NCBI RefSeq assembly: GCF_002115745.1
Contig: NZ_JFKB01000015.1
Span: forward strand, 1-64,000
Source of the DNA: Thalassospira alkalitolerans
Lineage (GTDB): Bacteria; Pseudomonadota; Alphaproteobacteria; Rhodospirillales; Thalassospiraceae
Direction of reading: 5' to 3'
Length of the DNA stretch: 64,000 bases
Made by a program: the position numbers and the translations under genes. The notes below the pieces were generated by a model. That model searched no databases and had not been told where the DNA came from. It saw nothing but the letters and a program-made list of their open reading frames with translations. Positions 53,159-61,276 of this stretch are shown here, piece by piece; the first letter of the stretch is position 1; every line of letters starts with the position of its first letter.

Positions 53159-54184
53159 ATGAATTTTGCCTCTGACAATGTATCGCCCCAATGCCCCGAA
53201 ATCCTTGATGCCTTAAATGCCGAGGCCAGTGGCAATGCCCCGGCCTATGGCAGTGACGCGACAAGTGCGCAGCTTGACACTGCTTTTTCCAAGCTGTTTG
53301 ACACCGATGTTGCCGTGGTGCCGGTTGCCACCGGGACGGCGGCAAATTGCATCAGCCTGTCGGCGCTGGTGTCCCCGTTTGGCGGGATCGTTTGCCACCC
53401 CGAAGCCCATATCAACGAAGATGAAAGCACGGGCGTTGCGTTCTTTACCGGCGGGGCAAAATTGATGCCGCTTGACGGTCCGGCGGCGAAACTTGAAGCC
53501 AAAAGCCTTGATGCGTTTCTGGCCAGCCGGGTGGATCGCGGTGTGCATTCAGTTGCCCCGGAATGTGTGGCGATTACGCAGGCGACCGAACTGGGCACGG
53601 TTTATACCGCGCGCGAGGTTCAGACGATTGGCGAGATTTGCAAAAAACGCGATTTGCGCCTGTTTATGGATGGCGCACGATTTGCCAATGCGCTCGCCCA
53701 TCTTGGTTGCCATCCGGGCGATATCACCTGGAAGGCCGGGGTTGATGCAATCAGTTTTGGGGCGACCAAAAACGGCGCGATGGCGGTGGATGCGATTGTC
53801 CTGTTTGACACGTCATTGCGCAGCAAGGTCGAACAGGCGCGCAAACGCAGCGGCCATCTTTATTCCAAGCATCGCTATCTGGCGTCCCAACTTCTGGCCT
53901 ATATCCGCGGCGATGTCTGGCTTAACAATGCCCGCCATGCCAATGGCGCGGCGAAAACCCTTTGCGATATGCTTGTGTCACATGGTGCGACGCTGGCACA
54001 TAATGCCGATGCCAACGAGTTATTCGTAAAGCTTGCCCCGGAACTGGCGCAACAATTACGCGATGCGGGGGCGCTGTTTTATCCTTGGCCGTCCCTGGGT
54101 GAGGATATTTATCGTTTTGTTACGGCGTGGAACACGGAAATCGCGCAAATTGGTTTATTGAATGATCGCATTGCACACAAATAA
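53159..54184 (+). CDS. Low-specificity L-threonine aldolase (paralogue 2)
   Basis: 341 residues, aligned to the preceding gene over its whole length (shared SFGATKNGAMAVDAI, VATGTAAN, SKHRYLASQLLAY). Substrate-lining positions differ, for example IVCHPEAHINEDESTGVAFF against VACHEAAHINRTESTGVAFY, so the two may differ in beta-hydroxy amino acid preference. A strong hairpin follows at 54241. Confidence 0.92.
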   Translation: MNFASDNVSPQCPEILDALNAEASGNAPAYGSDATSAQLDTAFSKLFDTDVAVVPVATGTAANCISLSALVSPFGGIVCHPEAHINEDESTGVAFFTGGAKLMPLDGPAAKLEAKSLDAFLASRVDRGVHSVAPECVAITQATELGTVYTAREVQTIGEICKKRDLRLFMDGARFANALAHLGCHPGDITWKAGVDAISFGATKNGAMAVDAIVLFDTSLRSKVEQARKRSGHLYSKHRYLASQLLAYIRGDVWLNNARHANGAAKTLCDMLVSHGATLAHNADANELFVKLAPELAQQLRDAGALFYPWPSLGEDIYRFVTAWNTEIAQIGLLNDRIAHK

Positions 54185-54581
54185 TCATTCTAAGCTGTTC
54201 TGCGACCAAACGAATCTTGGGATTTCAACAAGATAGAATAGATGGAAAAACACGTTCAAATTATGTGTTTTTCCATCTTTACGGCCCAAGCCCCGAAAAA
54301 AATGCACGGCTCCCATACGCAATTGTGGGGGTCAATTTCATAAAAATAACAAACACTTGACATAAATTCATCATTCCGCACCTCAAGTCATCCTACGTAA
54401 AACCCCGCAGGAAGCGTTGACGATACGCAGAAACCCTGATTATTTTCCCTCGTCGATTGCCAACATAACTGTTGGATCGGGTAAACCCCGCCCGACCCTT
54501 TGCGCCAATGCATCGCATGAGCCGTTAAGGCCAGCAAACACCAGCGCAATTGTTCGGGCCAGCCTTGAGGGAGGCATCTTA
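54185..54581. other. 397-bp gene-free region upstream of dppA
   Basis: Contains the terminator of the threonine aldolase pair (54241-54280) and the control region of the dpp operon. A TTGACA element lies at 54357-54362, but no convincing -10 was seen at the right spacing. An in-frame extension upstream of dppA (54417-54581) is not family-like. Confidence 0.5.
54241..54280 (+). terminator. Intrinsic terminator of threonine aldolase genes
   Basis: Perfect 13-bp stem GATGGAAAAACAC (54241-54253)/GTGTTTTTCCATC (54265-54277), followed by TTT. Confidence 0.75.
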
Positions 54582-56189
54582 ATGAAAGCGAATTTCGTCA
54601 AAGCAGCACTTGGTGCAGGTCTGCTTGCAGCCACCGCACTTGCTGCGCCGACTGCCGCTTCGGCAAAAACTCTGGTTTATTGCTCGGAAGGAAGCCCGGA
54701 AGGCTTCAACCCGTCGCTTTACACTTCAGGGACCACCTTTGACGCGTCCTCGCGTCAGGTCTTCAACCGTCTGGTACAGTTCAAACGCGGCACGACCACC
54801 ATCGTTCCGGGTCTGGCCACCAGCTGGGATGTTTCGGCCGATGGTACGGAATATACCTTTAACCTCCGCAAGGGCGTTAAATTCCAAACCACCGATGCCT
54901 TCACCCCGACCCGTGATTTTGATGCAGATGACGTTGTCTTTACCTTCATGCGCCAGTGGGACAAGAACCACCCGTATCATGCGGTTTCCGGTGGCTCTTA
55001 CGAATACTTCAACGCAATGTCGATGCCTGATCTGGTCAAGGACATCGTCAAGGTTGACGATTACACTGTCAAATTCGTTCTGAACCGTCCGGAAGCACCG
55101 TTCATTGCCAATATGGCAATGGATTTCGCATCCATCCTTTCGGGTGAATATGCCGACAAGATGATGGAAGCCGGTACGCCGGAAGATGTTGACCTGAACC
55201 CGGTCGGTACCGGTCCGTTCCAGTTGGTTCAGTACCAAAAAGACGCCGTCATTCGTTACAAAGCATTCCCGGAATACTGGGAAGGCAAAGCGGCAATCGA
55301 CAACCTGATCTTTGCCATCACCCCAGACAGCACGGTGCGTTACCAGAAGCTGAAAGCCGGTGAATGCCATGTCATGCCATATCCAAACCCGGCTGATCTG
55401 CCCGCAATGGAAGCCGATAAAGACGTCAACCTGATGAGCCAGGAAGGTCTGAACGTCGGTTATCTGGGTTACAACACCCAGAAAGAGCCGTTCACCAACC
55501 CGAAGGTTCGTAAAGCACTGAACATGGCGATCAACAAGGCCGCCATCATCGAAGGTGTTTATCAAGGTGCCGGTTCGGCTGCGAAAAATCCGATCCCGCC
55601 GACCATCTGGTCTTATAACAACGATACCGTTGATGATCCCTATGATCCGAAAGCGGCCAAAGCCATGCTGGCCGAAGCAGGTTTCCCGGAAGGCTTCACC
55701 ACCGATATCTGGGCAATGCCGGTACAGCGTCCATATAACCCGAACGCACGCCGCATGGCAGAGCTGATCCAGGCTGACTGGGCTGCAATCGGTGTAAAAG
55801 CCGAAATCGTTTCCTACGAGTGGGGCGAATACCTTGAGCGCACCAAAAAAGGTGAACAGGGTACCTTCATGCTTGGTTGGACCGGTGATAATGGCGACCC
55901 CGACAACTTCCTGGCTGTTCTGCTTGGCTGTGATGCCGTTGGCGGTTCCAACCGTGCACAATGGTGCAACGAGGAATTCGACAACCTGATCCAGCAGGCA
56001 AAAACCACAGCTGACGTTCTTGAACGTACCCGTCTGTACGAAGAAGCCCAGCTTGTCTTCAAACGTGAAGCACCTTGGGCCACCATCGCGCATTCGATCG
56101 TTTTCGAACCGATCCGCAATGAAGTCGTCGATTACAAGATTGATCCGTTTGGCGGTCACATCTTCTATGGCGTCGACATCAAAGAATAA
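54582..56189 (+). CDS. dppA: Dipeptide ABC transporter substrate-binding protein
   Basis: About 535 residues from ATG 54582 (GAGGGAGG upstream). Signal peptide ALGAGLLAATALAAPTAASA, then the cluster C (SBP_bac_5) fold with YCSEGSPEGFNPSLYTSGTT, LATSWDVSADGTEYTFNLRKGVKF and GTGPFQLVQY. Close in pattern to DppA, which binds dipeptides and in E. coli also heme. Codon use is strongly biased (few rare codons), indicating high expression. It heads a five-gene operon with a hairpin before dppB. Confidence 0.94.
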   Translation: MKANFVKAALGAGLLAATALAAPTAASAKTLVYCSEGSPEGFNPSLYTSGTTFDASSRQVFNRLVQFKRGTTTIVPGLATSWDVSADGTEYTFNLRKGVKFQTTDAFTPTRDFDADDVVFTFMRQWDKNHPYHAVSGGSYEYFNAMSMPDLVKDIVKVDDYTVKFVLNRPEAPFIANMAMDFASILSGEYADKMMEAGTPEDVDLNPVGTGPFQLVQYQKDAVIRYKAFPEYWEGKAAIDNLIFAITPDSTVRYQKLKAGECHVMPYPNPADLPAMEADKDVNLMSQEGLNVGYLGYNTQKEPFTNPKVRKALNMAINKAAIIEGVYQGAGSAAKNPIPPTIWSYNNDTVDDPYDPKAAKAMLAEAGFPEGFTTDIWAMPVQRPYNPNARRMAELIQADWAAIGVKAEIVSYEWGEYLERTKKGEQGTFMLGWTGDNGDPDNFLAVLLGCDAVGGSNRAQWCNEEFDNLIQQAKTTADVLERTRLYEEAQLVFKREAPWATIAHSIVFEPIRNEVVDYKIDPFGGHIFYGVDIKE

Positions 56190-56208
56190 GTCGAACCACC
56201 ACATTGCC

Positions 56209-56245
56209 GAAGAGGCCCGGTTTTATCCGGGCCTCTTCGCAATTT
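56209..56245 (+). terminator. Intercistronic attenuator between dppA and dppB
   Basis: 12-bp stem (56209-56220 with 56227-56238) followed by GCAATTTTGC. Its position suggests partial termination, giving excess binding protein over permeases. Confidence 0.7.
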
Positions 56246-56306
56246 TGCAAAAAAGAGAGAGACATCCATCCGCCCGCGCGCATGGATGCAAAAAAGGCCC
56301 GATGGC

Positions 56307-57317
56307 ATGCTAGGATTCCTGTTACGCCGTTTGGGGGACATCATCCCGACCTTCTTTGGTGTCACCATTCTGGTATTCTTCCTGATACGCCTTATTCCCG
56401 GCGACCCCATCCTGATGATGGCGGGGGAGCGTGGCGTTGATGCTGTACGCTATGCCGAGCTCAAGGCGCAATATGGTTTCGATCAACCGATCATTGTCCA
56501 GTATTTCAATTATCTGCTGGGTGTATTTCAGGGCGATCTTGGGAAATCCTTCGTAACCAAGCGACCCGTTTTTGATGAATTCATGACTTTGTTCCCGGCA
56601 ACGGTCGAGCTTAGTCTGATGGGCATCCTGTTTGCCGTTTGTATCGGCCTGCCGCTTGGCGTGATTGCCGCGATCAAGCGCGGCACCATCATTGACCACC
56701 TGACCATGAGCATCTCGTTGACCGGCTATTCGATGCCGATCTTCTGGTGGGCGCTTTTGCTGATCATGTTCTTTTCGACGACACTGGGCTGGACACCGGT
56801 TTCCGGGCGATTGTCGGTATTTTATTATATCGAACCGACCACCGGTTTCATGTTGATCGACACATTGCTGAGTGGTGAAAAAGGCGCGTTCACCAGCGCG
56901 CTGAGCCATCTGGTCTTGCCAACCATTGCCTTGGGAACGATCCCGATGGCGGTGATTGCCCGCATGACACGATCATCGATGCTTGAAGTTCTGGGCGAGG
57001 AATATATCCGTGTCGCGCGCGCCAAAGGTCTGGCACCGATCCGGGTTGTGATGGTCCATGCGCTGCGTAATGCATTGATCCCGGTGATTACCGTAATCGG
57101 CCTTCAGGTCGGCGTTCTGTTGGCTGGTGCCATCCTGACCGAGACGATTTTTTCATGGCCCGGCATTGGCAAATGGATCGTCGAGGCCCTGAACCGTCGC
57201 GATTATCCAACCATTCAGGGCGGTATTTTGATGATTGCCTTCCTTGTGATGAGCGTGAACCTGATCGTCGACCTGCTGTATGGGGTAATCAATCCCCGTA
57301 TCCGGCACAAACGTTAA
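56307..57317 (+). CDS. dppB: Dipeptide ABC transporter permease DppB
   Basis: About 336 residues from ATG 56307 (56286 is an alternative). Six membrane helices; typical N-terminus MLGFLLRRLGDIIPTFFGV, then LIRLIPGDP, and the EAA loop EEYIRVARAKGLAPIRVVMVHALRNA. Membrane channel half of the dipeptide importer. Confidence 0.95.
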   Translation: MLGFLLRRLGDIIPTFFGVTILVFFLIRLIPGDPILMMAGERGVDAVRYAELKAQYGFDQPIIVQYFNYLLGVFQGDLGKSFVTKRPVFDEFMTLFPATVELSLMGILFAVCIGLPLGVIAAIKRGTIIDHLTMSISLTGYSMPIFWWALLLIMFFSTTLGWTPVSGRLSVFYYIEPTTGFMLIDTLLSGEKGAFTSALSHLVLPTIALGTIPMAVIARMTRSSMLEVLGEEYIRVARAKGLAPIRVVMVHALRNALIPVITVIGLQVGVLLAGAILTETIFSWPGIGKWIVEALNRRDYPTIQGGILMIAFLVMSVNLIVDLLYGVINPRIRHKR

Positions 57318-57330
57318 GGAGGGCCGCGAT

Positions 57331-58260
57331 ATGAGCGATAATATTACCCCATCCGCAGCCTCCGAAGGGGCATTGCAAGCCATTGAACCAATGGCAGCAC
57401 CGCCCAGCCCGATGCGCGAAACCTGGAACTATTTCAAAACCAACCGGGGCGCACTGGCCGGATTGATCGTGATTGTGATCATTTTGTTTTTGGCGGCAAC
57501 CGCCCAATGGGTTGCGCCCTATGATCCCATCGCGCAGGACCGCACCGCATTTCTGAAACCGCCGATCTGGATGGAAGGTGCTGATCCGCGCTATTTCCTT
57601 GGCACCGACGCGGTTGGCCGTGACATTTTGTCGCGTCTGATCCACGGCGCCCAGCTTTCGGTATCGATTGGCGTATTTGTCGTCATCCTGTCGATGATTT
57701 CGGGCATCGTGCTTGGCATGGTTGCCGGTTATTTCCGGGGCTGGGTCGAAGTCGCCATCATGCGCCTGATTGATATCATGCTGGCCCTGCCCAGTCTGAT
57801 CCTGGCACTTGGCATTGTCGCCATCCTCGGCCCGGGTCTGAAAAACGCCATGCTGGCGATTGCGATTGTCCAGCTTCCCCATTATGTGCGCCTGGCGCGC
57901 GCATCGGTGGTTGGCGAATTGAACAAGGAATATGTCATCGCATCGCAAATTGCCGGTGCCGGTCACATGCGCCAGATGTTCATCAACATTTTGCCGAACT
58001 GTATGGCGCCGCTGATTGTTCAGGGGACGCTGGGTGTTTCCAGTGCCATTCTTGATGCAGCCGCCCTTGGTTTCCTTGGCCTTGGCGCACAGCCGCCCTT
58101 GCCGGAATGGGGAACCATGCTGGCCGAAGCCCGCGAATTTGTCGGCTCGGCCTGGTGGGTGATTACCTTCCCCGGCCTTTGCATCCTCGTCACCGTGTTG
58201 GCCTTTAACCTGATGGGTGATGGTCTGCGCGATGCCCTTGATCCCAAGATGAAGCGGTAA
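57331..58260 (+). CDS. dppC: Dipeptide ABC transporter permease DppC
   Basis: 309 residues. An N-terminal OppC-type segment (MRETWNYFKTNRGALAGLIV) precedes six helices, with the hallmark FLGTDAVGRDILSRLIHGA and the EAA loop KEYVIASQIAGAGHMRQMF. Starts 13 bp after dppB with GGAGGG upstream. Confidence 0.95.
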   Translation: MSDNITPSAASEGALQAIEPMAAPPSPMRETWNYFKTNRGALAGLIVIVIILFLAATAQWVAPYDPIAQDRTAFLKPPIWMEGADPRYFLGTDAVGRDILSRLIHGAQLSVSIGVFVVILSMISGIVLGMVAGYFRGWVEVAIMRLIDIMLALPSLILALGIVAILGPGLKNAMLAIAIVQLPHYVRLARASVVGELNKEYVIASQIAGAGHMRQMFINILPNCMAPLIVQGTLGVSSAILDAAALGFLGLGAQPPLPEWGTMLAEAREFVGSAWWVITFPGLCILVTVLAFNLMGDGLRDALDPKMKR

Positions 58261-58263
58261 GTC

Positions 58264-59277
58264 ATGGCTCTTCTCGAAGTTAAAAATCTAACCGTCGAGT
58301 TCGGCTCTGAAGACAAGCCGTTCCGTGCTGTTGATAACGTCAGTTATTCCGTCGATCGCGGCGAAGTTCTTGGCATCGTTGGTGAGTCGGGATCGGGTAA
58401 ATCCGTATCCTCGCTTGCTGTTATGGGATTGATCGATTTTCCCGGTCGTGTCACCGCCGACAGCCTGACCTTTGACGGTCAGGATTTGTTGACGATGTCG
58501 CCGCGCAAGCGCCGGGCGATTACGGGTAAAGAGATCGGCATGATCTTTCAGGATCCGATGTCCGCCCTTAACCCGTGCTTTACCGTCGAAGCCCAAATCA
58601 TGGAGGCCCTTAAGGTCCATGAGGGTGGGTCGAAAAAGGAACGTCGCGAACGCACGCTTGATCTTTTGAATCAGGTTGGCATTCCAGATGCCAAATCGCG
58701 CATGACCGCCTATCCGCATCAATTATCAGGCGGCATGAGCCAGCGTATCGTGATTGCGATGGCGATTGCGTGCAATCCGCGCCTGTTGATTGCCGATGAG
58801 CCGACCACCGCCCTTGATGTGACCATTCAGGCCCAGATCATCGACCTGTTGCTTAAACTCCAAGACGACAGTGACATGGGCCTGATCCTGATTACCCATG
58901 ATCTGGCACTGGTGTCCGAGGCAGCAGACCGCATTCAGGTGATGTATGCCGGCCAATTGTTTGAAAGTGGCCCGGCCGACAGCATTTTTGCCGCCCCGCG
59001 CCATCCCTATACCCAGGCATTGCTTGAAGCCTTGCCCGAACGGTCCGCAGGCCATGATCGCCTGCGCACCATTCCCGGTGTGGTTCCGGGCCAACATGAC
59101 CGTCCGGTGGGCTGTTTGCTGGCACCGCGGTGTCGTTATGCCAATGATCATTGCATCAAAGCCCGCCCCGATGTCAGCGACTATAAGGGCCGTGATGTTC
59201 GGTGTTTCTATCCGCTTGATGACCACGGTATTCCAACCGGCCAGCCAGCCGACCAAACAACCGGGGGGATGGCATAA
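58264..59277 (+). CDS. dppD: Dipeptide ABC transporter ATP-binding protein DppD
   Basis: 337 residues. Walker [10 protein letters not shown]-loop [12 protein letters not shown], signature [16 protein letters not shown], Walker [15 protein letters not shown], and the oligopeptide-type C-terminal cysteine region ([14 protein letters not shown]) that can hold an iron-sulfur cluster. Starts 3 bp after dppC and overlaps dppF by 1 bp. Confidence 0.95.
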   Translation: MALLEVKNLTVEFGSEDKPFRAVDNVSYSVDRGEVLGIVGESGSGKSVSSLAVMGLIDFPGRVTADSLTFDGQDLLTMSPRKRRAITGKEIGMIFQDPMSALNPCFTVEAQIMEALKVHEGGSKKERRERTLDLLNQVGIPDAKSRMTAYPHQLSGGMSQRIVIAMAIACNPRLLIADEPTTALDVTIQAQIIDLLLKLQDDSDMGLILITHDLALVSEAADRIQVMYAGQLFESGPADSIFAAPRHPYTQALLEALPERSAGHDRLRTIPGVVPGQHDRPVGCLLAPRCRYANDHCIKARPDVSDYKGRDVRCFYPLDDHGIPTGQPADQTTGGMA

Positions 59278-60272
59278 TGAGCTTCCTTGAGACCAAACCC
59301 GGTGTTCCGTTACTGGAATCCGATGATCTTGTCCGTCACTATGAAGTCAGCCGTGGCCTTGGCAAACCCAGTGCGATGGTCAAGGCGCTTGATGGTGTTT
59401 CCTTCTCGCTTGAAGCCAAGAAAACACTGGCGGTTGTCGGCGAGTCCGGTTGTGGCAAATCAACCCTTGCCCGTCAGTTGACCCTGATTGAAAAGCCAAG
59501 TTCGGGCGCGCTTAAAATCAACGGCGAACCGGTGGGCAATCTTGGCGACAAAGATGCCAAAATGTTTCGCCGCACGGTTCAGATGATCTTTCAGAACCCG
59601 TATGGGTCGCTGAACCCGCGTAAAAAGGTTGGTCAGATCCTTGGCGAACCGGTGTTGCTGAACATGGATCATCTGGGTCGCAAGGCGCGCGAAGAACGGG
59701 TGCGCGAAATCATGGCCAAGGTTGGCCTGCGTCCGGAATTTTACAACCGCTATCCGCATATGTTTTCCGGTGGCCAGCGCCAGCGTATTTCGATTGCCCG
59801 GGCATTGATCCTTGAACCGAAAGTCATCGTTGCCGATGAACCGGTTTCGGCCCTTGACGTGTCGGTCCAGGCTCAGGTTTTGAACCTGATGATGGACCTT
59901 CAGGAAGAGATGAATGTCGCCTATGTCTTCATCTCGCACGATCTTTCTGTCGTTCGTCATATTGCCGATGACGTCATGGTGATGTATCTGGGGCGCGTTG
60001 CGGAAAAGGGACCAACCGAACAAATCTTTGCCAAACCGTTGCATCCCTATACAAGGGCGCTTCTGGCATCGGCACCAAAGATCGATCCGGCACATCGCGT
60101 CAAGGCAGAGCCGCTGAGCGGCGAGCTGCCTTCACCGATCAATCCGCCATCGGGCTGTGCGTTTCATAAACGCTGTCCGTTCGCCAACGAACATTGCGCA
60201 CAGGTCCGCCCGGAACTGCGTAATTTCGAAGGCCGCGAGGTGGCGTGCCATCGGGTCGAAGAAATCGCCTGA
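59277..60272 (+). CDS. dppF: Dipeptide ABC transporter ATP-binding protein DppF
   Basis: 331 residues. Walker A GESGCGKST, MIFQNPYGSLNPRKKVG, signature FSGGQRQRISIARAL, Walker B VIVADEPVSALDVS, and the C-terminal Cys region CAFHKRCPFANEHC. Partner ATPase of DppD. Last gene of the operon, followed by a hairpin. Confidence 0.95.
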   Translation: MSFLETKPGVPLLESDDLVRHYEVSRGLGKPSAMVKALDGVSFSLEAKKTLAVVGESGCGKSTLARQLTLIEKPSSGALKINGEPVGNLGDKDAKMFRRTVQMIFQNPYGSLNPRKKVGQILGEPVLLNMDHLGRKAREERVREIMAKVGLRPEFYNRYPHMFSGGQRQRISIARALILEPKVIVADEPVSALDVSVQAQVLNLMMDLQEEMNVAYVFISHDLSVVRHIADDVMVMYLGRVAEKGPTEQIFAKPLHPYTRALLASAPKIDPAHRVKAEPLSGELPSPINPPSGCAFHKRCPFANEHCAQVRPELRNFEGREVACHRVEEIA

Positions 60273-60315
60273 GAACAGGCGATCGCCCGGATATCCGGGT
60301 AGACAAGGGAGCAAG

Positions 60316-60342
60316 GGGGCGCGCTTTAACAAGCTGCGCCCC
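60316..60342 (+). terminator. Hairpin after dppF
   Basis: Stem GGGGCGC (60316-60322)/GCGCCCC (60336-60342) with a 13-nt loop, between convergent dppF and the LysE gene. No T-tract. Confidence 0.5.
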
Positions 60343-60364
60343 TGCGCATTTCAAGGTATTGGCA

Positions 60365-60374
60365 CCTGACCCTA
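60365..60374 (-). repeat. TAGGGTCAGG motif (inverted copy)
   Basis: CCTGACCCTA, reverse complement of the 10-mer at 21-30 and 53075-53084. It abuts the stop of the LysE gene. Confidence 0.35.
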
Positions 60375-60375
60375 A

Positions 60376-61026
60376 TCAAGTCGTGCTGCGCGACCGATCC
60401 GTCAGCGCCAGCATCACACCGGCCGCCATCAGCAACGCCCCGCTGATCCGGTTAAGCCAGCGCATATGACCGGCCGATCGAATAAGCCCCTTTACCTGCC
60501 CGCCAATCAGGCCATAGGCCAGCAATACAGTCCCTTCCAACGCGATAAATGTAATCCCCATGACGAGGAACTGTTCGCCATAGGCCATATTGGGGGCCAG
60601 AAACTGTGGAAACAGGGCGGTGAAAAACAGGATCGCCTTGGGATTGCCAATCGCCGTCAGGAATTCGGCCCGAACAAGCCCCGCAGCACCGGGATATGCC
60701 ATGAAAATACCGGTTTCATCTGTGGCGCGGTCATCACTGTGCACTTTTGCAAACCAGCTTTTCAGACCAAGATAGATCAGGTAAGCCGCCCCGCCCCATT
60801 TGATGATCGAAAATGCAATCTCGCTTGCCGCAAGGATGACACCAAGCCCCATGGCGGTAATGGTAATCATCAGGGTAAAGGCAACCAATCGCCCGATCCC
60901 GCCAATTGCAGACGCCCGCATGCCATAACGCGCCCCGTTAAACATCGCCAACATGTTGTTCGGGCCGGGCGCAATCGACACGAAAAATGTCGTGACGATG
61001 AAAAACAACCATGCATCAAGCGGCAT
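60376..61026 (-). CDS. LysE/RhtB family amino-acid exporter
   Basis: About 216 residues from ATG 61026 (frame open to 61083). Six membrane helices, signature FFVSIAPGPNNMLAMFNGARYG at the N-terminus and EFLTAIGNPKAILFFTALFPQF in the middle. It exports amino acids or related amines. Divergent from an exported flavin amine oxidase, so the two may act on the same amine or amino acid. Only about 20% resemblance by eye to the other LysE in this window (37557-38177). Confidence 0.9.
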   Translation of the reverse strand: MPLDAWLFFIVTTFFVSIAPGPNNMLAMFNGARYGMRASAIGGIGRLVAFTLMITITAMGLGVILAASEIAFSIIKWGGAAYLIYLGLKSWFAKVHSDDRATDETGIFMAYPGAAGLVRAEFLTAIGNPKAILFFTALFPQFLAPNMAYGEQFLVMGITFIALEGTVLLAYGLIGGQVKGLIRSAGHMRWLNRISGALLMAAGVMLALTDRSRSTT

Positions 61027-61276
61027 TTCAGGAAATCCTATTGCAAAATTGATGATAATTGATTGCGCCCGAAATTCATTCACACGTCAAGAAACCGTTG
61101 TGCTTTCCGACTGAACCGGGCCGGATTTTCAAGTGTTCTGGACACCCTTCGAAAACAATCCAGAGTTAATAAACAATTTTACTATACAACCATATAAACA
61201 ACCACCCTTAGTGGTAAGTATCAATAGATACCTTTTTGGGTTGAAATGATCTGGCATTGGAAAAGGGAAAAAAGCA

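Noticed and set aside
54726-56204. 492-codon open frame antisense to dppA
   Set aside because: It mirrors the highly biased codons of dppA, has no ribosome-binding site and no family resemblance; an antisense shadow.
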